DNA of 64,000 nt, taken from NCBI GenBank assembly GCA_947627735.1, contig CANQXG010000002.1:104146-168145 (forward strand). The letters are read 5' to 3'. Both the position numbers and the translations under genes were made by a program. Shown piece after piece: positions 16,319 through 24,120 of this stretch. Source of the stretch: an uncultured Oscillospiraceae bacterium (GTDB lineage Bacteria > Bacillota > Clostridia > Oscillospirales > Oscillospiraceae). Each line of letters starts with the position of its first letter. The first letter of the stretch is position 1. The notes under the pieces were generated by a model. That model ran no database searches, was not told the origin of the DNA, and was given only the letters and a program-made list of their open reading frames with translations.

Positions 16319-17401
16319 TCAGGCGCCGTAGTAGAAATCGTCCCCGGGCAGCGCCCCGCCGACGGATTCGGGGGCGAGATCGAACAGCACGGAGAGATAC
16401 TCGCTCATGGCGGTCTTCATCTCTCCGCCGGTGATGAAGCATACGTTGCAGTTGGGGATGGCCTTGCGGGCCACAGGAGCCTGGGCAAAGACGCCGGTCT
16501 GCTCGATGAGCGCGGCGGCGGTGTCCGGGTCCTCCGTCAGCAGGGCCACGGACTCGCCGTATTCGCTGAGGAACGTATCGACCGCGTCGGGATTCTCCTC
16601 CACAAAATCGGTCCGGGCCACCACGCAGCCCTGGACAAGGCTGCCGGCGGGGAAGACCGCGTCCCACTCCGCCGTCAGATCCAGCGCCGCGGTCAGGTCG
16701 CTGTTGGCGGCCATGGCGATGGTCACCATGGGTTCGGGCAGCACCGCCATGTCCACCTCCCCGGCGGCCAGGGCCGTGCGCAGGTCGGCGGGCTGGGCGT
16801 AGGTGTCGTCCACCGTCACGTTCACCCCCGCGGCCTGGCAGATGGCCTTGAAGATGAAGCTGGGGTTCTGGGCGGGGGCGTATACGGTCATACCCTCCAG
16901 ATCCTTCAGACTCTCCACAGCCGGGACGCTCTGGCCGTTGACCACCAGATACAGCACGCCCCGGGTGTTCAGCGCCAGCAGCTGCACGCCGCCCTGGGTC
17001 TTGTTGTACACGGCGGAGGCGGCGTTGGTGGGCAGGGCGGCGATGTCGCAGCTGCCGTTGACCAGCGCGGCGGTGACCACGCTGGCGTCCGTTTCCACGG
17101 AGAAGGTGTAATCCTGCCCGGCGGCGCCGTCGGCGGCGTCGGCCATGAGCTTGGCCATGCCGAAGCCGGTGGTGCCGTTGAGCACCATCACGGTGGGCGC
17201 CGTGCCGGCGGTTTCTGCGTCGGCGGCAGGCTCTTCGGTCGCGGCGGGTTCATCGGTGGCGGCAGGTTCTTCCGTGGCAGCGGGTTCTTCGGTGGCGACA
17301 GGTTCGTCGGTGGCTGCGGTCTGGGACTGGTCGGACGCGCCGCAGGCGCACAGGCCCGCCAAAAGGGCCAGCGCCAGCAGCGCCGCGAGGGTACGTTTCA
17401 T
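16319..17401 (-). CDS. ABC transporter substrate-binding lipoprotein (NMT1/THI5-like or SsuA-like)
   Basis: The 360-residue protein has a lipoprotein signal peptide (LLAGLCACG), then a linker of ATEEPA/ATDEPA repeats (about 28-62), then a type-2 periplasmic binding fold starting PTVMVLNGTTGFGMAKLM. The ligand class (thiamine pyrimidine precursor, sulfonate or other) cannot be read from the sequence. The cluster starts with a TM1266 family gene named for iron-only hydrogenase systems, so a metal- or cofactor-related ligand is possible but speculative. RBS GGAGAG precedes ATG 17401. Confidence 0.88.
   Translation of the reverse strand: MKRTLAALLALALLAGLCACGASDQSQTAATDEPVATEEPAATEEPAATDEPAATEEPAADAETAGTAPTVMVLNGTTGFGMAKLMADAADGAAGQDYTFSVETDASVVTAALVNGSCDIAALPTNAASAVYNKTQGGVQLLALNTRGVLYLVVNGQSVPAVESLKDLEGMTVYAPAQNPSFIFKAICQAAGVNVTVDDTYAQPADLRTALAAGEVDMAVLPEPMVTIAMAANSDLTAALDLTAEWDAVFPAGSLVQGCVVARTDFVEENPDAVDTFLSEYGESVALLTEDPDTAAALIEQTGVFAQAPVARKAIPNCNVCFITGGEMKTAMSEYLSVLFDLAPESVGGALPGDDFYYGA
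17227..17320 (-). repeat. 18-bp coding repeat (ATEEPA / ATDEPA linker)
   Basis: About five imperfect 18-bp units encode the Ala/Thr/Glu/Pro spacer between the lipid anchor and the binding domain of the substrate-binding protein. Confidence 0.75.
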
Positions 17402-17443
17402 AAAAGGTCACTCTCCGGTTTTTATGGTTATTGCGATGGGAAT

Positions 17444-17704
17444 TTACGACTTGGTGATGACATGGGAGTAGGCGGTCTTGACGTTGACGCCGGGAAGGAC
17501 GCCGATCTCGCCGGCCATGGTGTTGATAACGTCCTGAGGCGCGTCCATGGCGATGCTGATGATGTTGATGTCCCGGTCCCGGTAGGGTATGCCCATCCGG
17601 CCGAGAATATAGCCGGAATAGCGGTGCAAAATGGCGTTGAGCTGTTCGGTGCTGTCCAGATTTTCCACAATGATGCCCAGTACGGCCACGCGTGTTACCA
17701 TCAT
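17444..17704 (-). CDS. TM1266 family 'iron-only hydrogenase system regulator' (ACT-like)
   Basis: The 86-residue protein reads VAVLGIIVENLDSTEQLNAI, LHRYSGYILGRMGIPYRDRD, IISIAMDAPQDVINTMAGEI and LPGVNVKTAYSHV. This closely matches the small ACT-like family named after T. maritima TM1266. The family name comes from genomic linkage with [FeFe]-hydrogenase maturation genes; its biochemical role is not established. No hydrogenase gene is in the window. Start ATG 17704 or 17701; GGGGAG lies upstream. It leads the ABC transporter operon and sits behind a 120-base structured leader. Confidence 0.88.
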   Translation of the reverse strand: MMVTRVAVLGIIVENLDSTEQLNAILHRYSGYILGRMGIPYRDRDINIISIAMDAPQDVINTMAGEIGVLPGVNVKTAYSHVITKS

Positions 17705-17827
17705 AGCTTTTTTCTCCCCTTGTAAAATAAATAATGCGCCCGCGCCGAAAGACGCGGGCATGGATATACCTATCCTGTGCATACCGTGTCTTTCGCTGTA
17801 ACTCCCCAGTTTAGGCGTCAGGCCACG
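17705..17827 (-). promoter_or_regulatory. structured leader RNA with attenuator-like hairpins (riboswitch candidate)
   Basis: The transcript from the promoter at 17833-17861 should start near 17826, giving about 120 bases before the coding region. It can form several small stems (GGC-CTGAC-GCC, AACT-GGGG-AGTT, GGATA-GGTA-TATCC). A GC-rich hairpin GCCCGCG-TCTTTCGG-CGCGGGC (17759-17738) is then followed by a T-rich tract. An upstream segment CGAAAGACACGG (17795-17784) is complementary, 11 of 12 bases, to the 5' arm plus loop of that hairpin, so the two pairings exclude each other. No known riboswitch consensus that I can recall fits. Confidence 0.55.
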
Positions 17828-17832
17828 ATTCC

Positions 17833-17861
17833 ATTATAATTGTACTTATAGGGAAAAGCAA
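17833..17861 (-). promoter_or_regulatory. promoter of the TM1266-ABC transporter operon
   Basis: Minus strand: TTGCTT (17861-17856), 17-bp spacer, perfect TATAAT (17838-17833). Confidence 0.82.
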
Positions 17862-17896
17862 TCATTATTTTACCTAAATAATCGGCAGAAAAGGGG

Positions 17897-17946
17897 TTGA
17901 CAAAAGGCAAAGTTTGCATTATAGTAAGTAATGCAAATAATGCAAA
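17897..17946 (+). promoter_or_regulatory. promoter with palindromic operator for the GntR gene
   Basis: TTGACA (17897-17902), 17-bp spacer, TATAGT (17920-17925). A perfect 9-bp inverted repeat TTTGCATTA-N7-TAATGCAAA (17913-17921 / 17929-17937) overlaps the -10 box, and a further half-site AATGCAAA lies at 17939-17946. The position implies autorepression by the GntR protein. Confidence 0.8.
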
Positions 17947-17966
17947 CGATGCAGGGAGGGATGCAG

Positions 17967-18338
17967 ATGCTGCTGAAGCTGGATTTTGGCTCCGATCAGC
18001 CCATCTACATGCAGATACGAAACCAGATCGTCCTGGGCATCGCCCAGGGGCAGCTCCGCCCCGGGGAGCGGCTGCCCACCATCCGGGCCTTGGCGGAGGA
18101 GTGCGGCATCAACATGATGACCGCCAGCAAGGCCTATCAGCTGCTGCGCCAGGAGGGATACATCACCGCCGACCGGCGGGCCGGCACGGTGGTGGCGTCG
18201 GGAAAGACCCCCGCCGGGCCTCAGCCGGAGACCGTGGAGGGGCTGCGTCTGCGCCTGGGGGAGCTGCGCCTGGCGGGACTGAGCGTGGAAGAAGCTATGG
18301 ACCTTTGCCGGAAACTCTATGAGGAGGGAACGAAATGA
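17967..18338 (+). CDS. GntR-family transcriptional regulator (YtrA subfamily)
   Basis: The 123-residue protein has an N-terminal GntR winged helix (QPIYMQIRNQIVLGIAQGQL, RLPTIRALAEECGINMMTAS, AYQLLRQEGYITADRRAGT) and only a short helical C-terminus (about 80-123), as in the YtrA subfamily that controls membrane or ABC genes next to it. Start ATG 17967 lies 6 bases after GGGAGGG; ATG 17961 abuts the RBS. Its stop overlaps the start of the membrane-protein gene (ATGA), so the two are translationally coupled. Confidence 0.9.
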   Translation: MLLKLDFGSDQPIYMQIRNQIVLGIAQGQLRPGERLPTIRALAEECGINMMTASKAYQLLRQEGYITADRRAGTVVASGKTPAGPQPETVEGLRLRLGELRLAGLSVEEAMDLCRKLYEEGTK

Positions 18339-19675
18339 ACGCGCTGATCATGTGGGGGCTGACCCTGTGGGTGCCCGTTTTGATGTGTGTGCTGAATATC
18401 AACGAGGCGAAGTTCAAGAAGAACCTGGCCGTGGGGGTCACTTTCCCCAGAGCTGGTCGGGAGGACGCAGAGGTACTCAGGCTGCTGGCCGGCTTCAAGC
18501 GGGAGCAGATCGTCCTGTGCCTGGCGCTGGTGGCGCTGGGGGTCCTGTGCCTGGTCCTGGGCTGGCCGGGGATCGATTTTCTGCCCTATTTTCTGTGGAT
18601 CGATCTGATGATCGTGGCCCAGTTCGTCAGTTACGCCCGCTGGAACGGCAAGCTGAAGGCGGTGAAAAGGGCCAAGGGCTGGACGGTGCCCGCCCTCCGC
18701 GCCGCCAGCGTCACCGCGGCCGCCGTCCCGGTCAAGCGGCCCGGCTGGTGGTGGTTCATCGCCGCGGCAGTCGTCGCCGCCGTGCCGGCGGTATTTGACC
18801 GGGAGATGTGGTTCGCCTACCTGCTGGACGCGGGCGTGGCCCTGGGCTGCTGGGCGGGGGCGAAGTACCTGTACCGAAACCGGGCGGAGGCGGTGGATGA
18901 AAACGACGCGGTGACCCAGGCATTGACGCGGGTGCGCCGCCGGGCCTGGGATCGGGTGTGGGTGCTGTGCGCCTGGACGATGGCGGCCGTCAGCGTCGGC
19001 ATCTGGCTGAGCACGGCGCTTCCCGCCGCCGGCGGCGGGGCGGTGATGCTGCTCACGGTGGCCCTGGCCCTGGCGGTGTGCGCCGTGGCCGTGGCGCTGG
19101 AGTTTCGGGTCCGGCGGGTGCAGGAAAAGCTCACCGCTTCCAGCGGCGAGGGCTTTTACGTGGACGAGGACGACAAGTGGATATGGGGCCAGCTCTACTA
19201 CGACCCCAACGACAGCCGCACCGTCGTCAACAACCGCACCGGCGTCAACTCCACCGTGAATCTGGCCAGGCCGGGCGGCAAAGTGCTCATGGCCTTCGTC
19301 CTGATACTGCTGATCGTGGCCATGCCGGTGATGGGCGTGTGCTTCGACATGATGGGACCCGAACCCCTTGTCATTGAGGACGGGACCCTGGTGGCGGCCA
19401 GCTGGGGCGAGGACTATGTCCTGCCCCTGGAGGAGATAGAGAGCGCGGAGATCATCGACGCGCTGCCGGAGAACGGAGTCCGGGTCATGGGGATAGGACT
19501 GGACAGCTTTTTGAAGGGCAAATTCAAGATCGACGGGGGCGACGCCACCCTGTGTCTGGACCCCCGGACGGGGCCGTGGCTGAAGGTGACCATGACCGAC
19601 GGGACGCTGTATCTGCTGGGCGGGGGCGGCAGCCGGGAGGATATCCTGGCCCTGCTGGGACAGATAGGCGGATAA
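18335..19675 (+). CDS. polytopic membrane protein with DUF5808-like segment
   Basis: The 446-residue protein has hydrophobic helices near residues 1-18, 60-80, 85-105, 140-160, 165-180, 205-225, 230-248 and 305-325. The loop at about 270-300 (DKWIWGQLYYDPNDSRTVVN) matches the DUF5808 pattern found in GntR-linked membrane proteins. The C-terminal extracytoplasmic or cytosolic part resembles a small PH-like domain. Its function is unknown. Coupling to a YtrA-type GntR suggests a cell-envelope stress or antimicrobial-response role (inference). A strong terminator follows. Confidence 0.75.
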   Translation: MNALIMWGLTLWVPVLMCVLNINEAKFKKNLAVGVTFPRAGREDAEVLRLLAGFKREQIVLCLALVALGVLCLVLGWPGIDFLPYFLWIDLMIVAQFVSYARWNGKLKAVKRAKGWTVPALRAASVTAAAVPVKRPGWWWFIAAAVVAAVPAVFDREMWFAYLLDAGVALGCWAGAKYLYRNRAEAVDENDAVTQALTRVRRRAWDRVWVLCAWTMAAVSVGIWLSTALPAAGGGAVMLLTVALALAVCAVAVALEFRVRRVQEKLTASSGEGFYVDEDDKWIWGQLYYDPNDSRTVVNNRTGVNSTVNLARPGGKVLMAFVLILLIVAMPVMGVCFDMMGPEPLVIEDGTLVAASWGEDYVLPLEEIESAEIIDALPENGVRVMGIGLDSFLKGKFKIDGGDATLCLDPRTGPWLKVTMTDGTLYLLGGGGSREDILALLGQIGG

Positions 19676-19686
19676 AAAAACAGAGC

Positions 19687-19717
19687 GCCGGGGACGAGTC
19701 CGTCCCCGGCTTTTTTT
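19687..19717. terminator. bidirectional terminator
   Basis: GCCGGGGACG (19687-19696) pairs with CGTCCCCGGC (19701-19710), followed by T7 on the plus strand and, on the minus strand, a T run just past the stem. Confidence 0.88.
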
Positions 19718-19872
19718 CACTCCTCCGCGCGGATGTACAGCTCCTCCGCCTCCAACAGGCCCTGCTGGAGGATGAAGCGGGCGGCCTCCTCGGAAACGGT
19801 CTCCGGCAGGGCGTCCAGGGCCCGGGCGGCGGCGTCGCAGAGGATGTGGTACATTTTCTGGTAGTCAGGCAT
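19717..19872 (-). CDS. 51-residue helical protein common in clostridia
   Basis: The frame encodes MPDYQKMYHILCDAAARALD followed by an acidic helix ending EEAARFILQQGLLEAEELYI. Small proteins of this pattern (YxxMYxxLxxAxxxAIxxL...AExxYI) are widespread in Clostridia, with unknown role. ATG 19872 follows AGGAG. It has its own consensus promoter, and its stop abuts the shared terminator, giving a complete one-gene unit. Confidence 0.8.
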   Translation of the reverse strand: MPDYQKMYHILCDAAARALDALPETVSEEAARFILQQGLLEAEELYIRAEE

Positions 19873-19919
19873 GATCTTCTCCTATCTTTCTTTTGGGCGC
19901 AGCACAGCGCCGGAGCCAA

Positions 19920-19948
19920 AGTTTACCAATTCTGGGGGCATTTGTCAA
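19920..19948 (-). promoter_or_regulatory. promoter of the 51-residue protein gene
   Basis: Minus strand: perfect TTGACA (19948-19943), 17-bp spacer, TAAACT (19925-19920). Confidence 0.82.
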
Positions 19949-20014
19949 CCCTAAGTTCGCCGGATACGAGAGCCGGTCGGGCGGACCTGCGGCCCGCCGG
20001 CGGGGAAGTTAGCG

Positions 20015-20043
20015 TTGACCAAGAGGCCCCGGGGGGATATAAT
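20015..20043 (+). promoter_or_regulatory. promoter of the oxidoreductase gene
   Basis: TTGACC (20015-20020), 17-bp spacer, TATAAT (20038-20043), 25 bases before the chosen start codon. Confidence 0.82.
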
Positions 20044-20068
20044 CGAGAAAAAACGGCGAGGTGTTATC

Positions 20069-21352
20069 ATGGCGATGTATACGGTGGCCATATGCGGCTG
20101 CGGCAGCCGGGGACTGGACGCGTACGCCCTCTATTCCCGGGAGCACCCGGACAGGATGCGGGTAGCGGCGGGGGCGGACCCCCGGCCCGAGCGGCTGGAG
20201 AAGCTGCGCCGGGAGTACGGCGTGCCGGCGGAGCGGTGCTTTGCCTCCGACGAGGAGATGCTGGCCCAGCCGAAGCTGGCGGATGTGATGATCGTGGCGA
20301 CCCAGGACAGGACCCACGTGAAAAACGCCCTGGCGGCCCTGGACAAGGGCTACCATGTGCTGCTGGAAAAGCCCATCTCCCCGGACCTGGACGAGTGCCT
20401 GGCCCTGCGGGAGAAGGCCGCCGAAACAGGCCGGGCGGTGGTGGTGTGCCACGTGCTGCGCTACACCCGCTTTTACGCGGCGCTGCACGACCTGCTGGCC
20501 CGGGGGGCGGTGGGGAAGGTGCAGACCATCGACGCGACGGAGAACATCGGCTTCTGGCACTTTGCCCACAGCTTCGTGCGGGGCAACTGGCGGCGGGAGG
20601 ATGAGACCAGCCCCATGATCCTGGCCAAGTGCTGCCACGACATGGACCTGTTCCGGTGGCTGGCGGACCGGCGGTGCCTGTCCGTGCAGAGCTTCGGCTC
20701 TCTGGACTGGTTCCGGCGGGAGAACGCCCCCGCCGGATCGGCGGAGCGGTGCCTGGACTGCCCGGTGAGCGGGGCGTGCGCCTACGACGCCCGGCGGCTG
20801 TACCTGACCGACCCCCACTGCGGCTACGCCCGCATCGGAAACGACTGGCCGGTGAACGTGGTGGCCACGGACCCGGACGAGGAAAAGCTCCTCGCCACCC
20901 TGCGCACGGGGCCTTATGGCCGGTGCGTGTACCGGTGCGACAACGATGTGGCGGACCACCAGACGGTGAATATGCTCTTTGAAGGCGGCATCACCGGCTC
21001 GTTCACCGTCAGCGCCTTCACCGACAAATGCTACCGCACGGTGAAGATCACCGGCACGGCAGGCCAGATCGAGGGAAACATGGCCGACAACAAGCTGCGG
21101 CTGACGCCCTTCGGCGGGCCGGAGCAGATCATCGACCTGAACGAGGCCGGCGGGGCCTTCTCCGGCCACGGCGGCGGGGACTACGGGCTGCTGGACAGCC
21201 TGTTTGAGCTGCTGGACGCGGGCCGGGCGGACGGCCTGACCAGCGTGGAGGCGTCGGTGGAGAGCCATGTGATGGCCCTGGCGGCGGAGTGGTCCCGGAC
21301 CCACGGGGGACAGACGGTGGACCTGGAGCAGTTCCAGCGGCGGGAGAAGTGA
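20069..21352 (+). CDS. Gfo/Idh/MocA-family NAD(P)-dependent oxidoreductase
   Basis: The 427-residue protein has a Rossmann fold (VAICGCGSRGLDAYA) and the family's EKP motif in LLEKPISPDLDE with the following CHVLRYTRFY. The C-terminal alpha/beta domain (about 130-400) carries a Cys-rich insertion CLDCPVSGACAYD seen in a subset. The family oxidises or epimerises sugars and inositols; the substrate here is unknown. Start ATG 20069 lies after GCGAGGTG; the frame is open upstream but crosses the promoter. The CDF gene follows 51 bases later on the same strand. Confidence 0.9.
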   Translation: MAMYTVAICGCGSRGLDAYALYSREHPDRMRVAAGADPRPERLEKLRREYGVPAERCFASDEEMLAQPKLADVMIVATQDRTHVKNALAALDKGYHVLLEKPISPDLDECLALREKAAETGRAVVVCHVLRYTRFYAALHDLLARGAVGKVQTIDATENIGFWHFAHSFVRGNWRREDETSPMILAKCCHDMDLFRWLADRRCLSVQSFGSLDWFRRENAPAGSAERCLDCPVSGACAYDARRLYLTDPHCGYARIGNDWPVNVVATDPDEEKLLATLRTGPYGRCVYRCDNDVADHQTVNMLFEGGITGSFTVSAFTDKCYRTVKITGTAGQIEGNMADNKLRLTPFGGPEQIIDLNEAGGAFSGHGGGDYGLLDSLFELLDAGRADGLTSVEASVESHVMALAAEWSRTHGGQTVDLEQFQRREK

Positions 21353-21403
21353 CGGCCCCGGCCCGGGGCGCATAGCATGGCATGAGGATAGGGAGGTCGG
21401 GAG

Positions 21404-22585
21404 ATGTTCCGGTATCTGGCCGCCAAGTTCATACGGGACCATGAGCGCACGGATCTGCCCCGGGTGCGCCTCGCCTATGGGCGGCTGGCCAGCGTGACGG
21501 CGGTGTGCGCCAACGGGCTGCTGTTTCTGGCCAAGCTTCTGGTGGGGCTGACGGCGGGTTCGGTGGCGGTGGTGGCCGACGGGGTGAACAACCTCTCGGA
21601 CGCGGCGTCCAACGTGGTGAGCCTGCTGGGCTTCCGGCTGGCGGCCCGCCCCGCGGACGCGGAGCACCCCTATGGCCATGGCCGGTACGAGTACCTGGCG
21701 GGGCTGACGGTGGCGGTGCTCATCCTGGCGGCGGGCGTGGAGTTGGCCCGCAGCGGCCTGCTGCGGCTGCTCCATCCCCAGCAGCCGGCCTTCTCCTGGC
21801 TGATGGCGGCGGTGCTGGCCGGGTCCATGGCGGTGAAGCTGTGGATGATGGTCTTTCAGCGGGACGCGGGCCGGCGCATCGGCTCCGAAACGCTGATCGC
21901 CACGGCGGCGGACAGCCGCAACGACGTGATCGCCACCGCCGTGGTGCTGGCGGGCATGGTGGCGGGCCGGCTCACCGGGCATGACCTGGACGGCTGGCTG
22001 GGCCTGGGCGTGGCGGTGTTCGTGCTGGCGAGCGGCTTCTCCCTGGTGCGGGAGACCCTGGACCAGCTGCTGGGGAAGATGCCCTCCCCGGAGGAGATCG
22101 AGTCCATCCGCAAGCGGATACTGGCCTGCCCCGGGGTGCTGGGCACCCACGACCTGATGCTCCACGATTACGGTCCGGGCCGCCGCTTCGCCAGCGCCCA
22201 CGTGGAGATGGCGGCGGAGGCGGACCCGGCGGTGTGGCACCAGACCCTGGACGCCCTGGCCCGGCAGTTTTTGGAGGAGGAGGGGCTGCACATCCTGTTC
22301 CAGTACGACCCCATCTCCCAGGCGGACACGGCGGAGAACCGCCTGCGGGACCACCTGACGGAGCGGCTGGGGGTCATCGACCGGCGGGCGGCGGTGCACG
22401 ACCTGACCCTGGAGCGGGACGGGCAGGATGTGAGCGTGCAGTTCGACTGCTACATCCCCCCGGAGGTGGACATCCCGGAGGGGGAGCTGCGGCGGATCGC
22501 GGAGAACATCGTCCGGGAGCTGTACCCCGGCGCCCGCTGCCGGATCACCCTGGACCGGGGCTATATGGCCCCGCCGAAGGAATGA
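21404..22585 (+). CDS. cation diffusion facilitator (CDF) metal transporter
   Basis: The 393-residue protein shows the CDF core: DGVNNLSDAASN in helix 2, HPYGHGRYEYLAG between helices 2 and 3, and DSRNDVIATAVV in helix 5, which together form the metal site. The C-terminal cytoplasmic domain (about 215-390) is longer than the usual single CDF dimerisation domain and may hold two ferredoxin-like units. It exports divalent metal (Zn, Mn or Fe; the sites DxxxD/DxxxD do not settle which) in exchange for protons. RBS AGGGAGG lies upstream. Confidence 0.93.
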   Translation: MFRYLAAKFIRDHERTDLPRVRLAYGRLASVTAVCANGLLFLAKLLVGLTAGSVAVVADGVNNLSDAASNVVSLLGFRLAARPADAEHPYGHGRYEYLAGLTVAVLILAAGVELARSGLLRLLHPQQPAFSWLMAAVLAGSMAVKLWMMVFQRDAGRRIGSETLIATAADSRNDVIATAVVLAGMVAGRLTGHDLDGWLGLGVAVFVLASGFSLVRETLDQLLGKMPSPEEIESIRKRILACPGVLGTHDLMLHDYGPGRRFASAHVEMAAEADPAVWHQTLDALARQFLEEEGLHILFQYDPISQADTAENRLRDHLTERLGVIDRRAAVHDLTLERDGQDVSVQFDCYIPPEVDIPEGELRRIAENIVRELYPGARCRITLDRGYMAPPKE

Positions 22586-22590
22586 AACAA

Positions 22591-22622
22591 AAAACCCCGG
22601 GACCGCGGTCCCGGGGGGTTTT
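22591..22622. terminator. bidirectional terminator
   Basis: AAAACCCCGGGACC and GGTCCCGGGG-GGTTTT form a GC-rich stem between the convergent CDF and yitT-like genes. Confidence 0.85.
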
Positions 22623-22631
22623 ATGTCCGGC

Positions 22632-23522
22632 TTATTTTTCCTCCTCCGGCAGCATGAAGTTCCGCTCCAGGGTGAAGCCCCGGCCCCGGACCTCCTTGAC
22701 CTGGGTGATGGTGATGAAGGCCGCCGGGTCCACGGACTGGATCATCTCCTTGGCGGAGAACAGCTTCCGGTTGGGGATCACGCACATCACTCCCTGCTGC
22801 CGCTCCTGCAGAGCGCCGGTCTGGATCTCGATCATGGTGACGCCGGCCTGGAGCTTCGTCAAAAGCAGATGGCGCAGCTCGTCGTACTTCTGGGAGATGA
22901 TGAGCAGCTGGATCTGGGCCTGGCCCAGGATCATCACCTTGTCCAGCAAGATGGACTCCAGCACCAGCACCACCAGCCCGCACATCACCGGCTCGGAGGA
23001 GCCGGCGAACAGGGCCTGGCCGCCGATGACCAGCGTGTCCATCAGATACACGCATATGGAAAGGGGGATGTGGGTCCACTTGTTCAGGATGAGGCTGGCG
23101 ATATCCATGCCGCCGGTGGAGGAACCCACCCGCATGACCATGCCCAGGGACACGCCCATCAGCACCCCGGCGAACAGGGACGCCAAAAGGATGTTGTCCG
23201 TCAGGCGGGTCAGCCCAGGCATCCGCTCCAGCAGGCCCAGGAACATGGGGTAGAGCAGGGAGCTGGCCACAGTGGTGGTCACCAGCTTCCGGCCCAGTAT
23301 GACGCCGCCCAGCACCAGCAGCACCCCGTTGAGCAGCAGCACCAGCGTGGCGCGGTCGATGGGCACCAGGCCGTCCAGCACGATGGCCAGACCGGTGGTG
23401 CCGCCCATGATGATGCCGTGGGGAACGATGAACGCCTCCACCGTGAAGGCCAGCAGGGCGTTGCCCACGGCGATGGCCCCGCCGGTCCACAGCAGATCCA
23501 ATAGCTTCTTCTTCGATCTCAT
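22632..23522 (-). CDS. YitT family membrane protein
   Basis: The 296-residue protein has five or six N-terminal membrane helices with the YitT motif VPHGIIMGGTTGLAIVLDGL and GSSTGGMDIASLILNKW. A C-terminal cytosolic DUF2179 domain (about 220-290; VTMIEIQTGAL, MCVIPNRKLFSAKEMI, DPAAFITITQVKEVRGRGF) follows. Its function is unproven. RBS AAGGAG precedes ATG 23522; it has its own promoter. Confidence 0.93.
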   Translation of the reverse strand: MRSKKKLLDLLWTGGAIAVGNALLAFTVEAFIVPHGIIMGGTTGLAIVLDGLVPIDRATLVLLLNGVLLVLGGVILGRKLVTTTVASSLLYPMFLGLLERMPGLTRLTDNILLASLFAGVLMGVSLGMVMRVGSSTGGMDIASLILNKWTHIPLSICVYLMDTLVIGGQALFAGSSEPVMCGLVVLVLESILLDKVMILGQAQIQLLIISQKYDELRHLLLTKLQAGVTMIEIQTGALQERQQGVMCVIPNRKLFSAKEMIQSVDPAAFITITQVKEVRGRGFTLERNFMLPEEEK

Positions 23523-23549
23523 GGCCAGCTCCTTATATCTTATAGTCTG

Positions 23550-23578
23550 ATTATACGATATTATTTCCCGTTTGGCAA
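23550..23578 (-). promoter_or_regulatory. promoter of the yitT-like gene
   Basis: Minus strand: TTGCCA (23578-23573), 17-bp spacer, TATAAT (23555-23550). Confidence 0.82.
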
Positions 23579-23592
23579 TCGTTCTCGGACGC

Positions 23593-23621
23593 GCATAATC
23601 CGCCGCCGCCGGCCCATACTA
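23593..23621 (+). promoter_or_regulatory. predicted sigma-G (forespore) promoter of spoVAC
   Basis: GCATA (23593-23597) and CATACTA (23615-23621), 17 bp apart, match the sigma-G consensus (GHATR / CATNHTA). No sigma-A-like promoter is seen. Expression in the forespore is what SpoVA function requires. Confidence 0.65.
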
Positions 23622-23643
23622 GGGCCAGGTGATCGACTTGAAC

Positions 23644-24078
23644 ATGACCAACAGAGAATACGGCGAGTATATCAAGGGCATGGCCCCCGGCTCCCCGGTG
23701 GCGAAGGACCTGGTGAAGGCCTTCATCGTGGGCGGGCTGATCTGCTGTCTGGGCCAGGGGCTGAGCCTGCTGTACACGGACGTGGTACGGCTGGCCCGAG
23801 AGGACGCGGCCACGGCGGTGAGCATGACGCTGATCGCACTGAGCGCGGTGCTGACGGGCCTGAACGTGTACGACCAGATGGCCCGGTTCGCCGGGGCGGG
23901 CACCCTGGTGCCCATCACGGGCTTCGCCAACGCCGTGGTCAGCCCGGCGCTGGAGTTCAAGACCGAGGGCTTCATCCTGGGCACGGCGGCGAAGATGTTC
24001 ACCATCGCCGGCCCGGTCATCACCTTCGGCCTCACCGCCAGTGTGGTATACGGGCTGATCCTGTGCCTGATGCGGTGA
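23644..24078 (+). CDS. spoVAC: stage V sporulation protein AC
   Basis: The 144-residue membrane protein matches SpoVAC: KAFIVGGLICCLGQGLSLLY, LTGLNVYDQMARFAGAGTLV, PITGFANAVVSPALEFKTEG and FTIAGPVITFGLTASV. SpoVAC is an inner-membrane channel subunit for Ca-dipicolinate movement in sporulation and germination. It stands alone here: no spoVAD or spoVAE neighbours and its own terminator. The predicted sigma-G start site lies near 23628, so GTG 23629 would be leaderless; ATG 23644 with AGGTGAT upstream is preferred. It is the clearest evidence that the organism forms spores. Confidence 0.92.
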   Translation: MTNREYGEYIKGMAPGSPVAKDLVKAFIVGGLICCLGQGLSLLYTDVVRLAREDAATAVSMTLIALSAVLTGLNVYDQMARFAGAGTLVPITGFANAVVSPALEFKTEGFILGTAAKMFTIAGPVITFGLTASVVYGLILCLMR

Positions 24079-24083
24079 TGATC

Positions 24084-24115
24084 TCTCTCCCCGAAACGGG
24101 GAGAGAAATTTTTTT
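24084..24115 (+). terminator. terminator of spoVAC
   Basis: TCTCTCCCCG (24084-24093) pairs with CGGGGAGAGA (24097-24106) around AAA, followed by AATTTTTTT. Confidence 0.9.
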
Positions 24116-24120
24116 GCACG

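Noticed and set aside
17705..17827. A TPP or cobalamin riboswitch upstream of the transporter operon
   Set aside because: Neither the CTGAGA / ACCTGATCTGG elements of TPP nor the cobalamin box is present, so only an unassigned attenuator-like leader is claimed.
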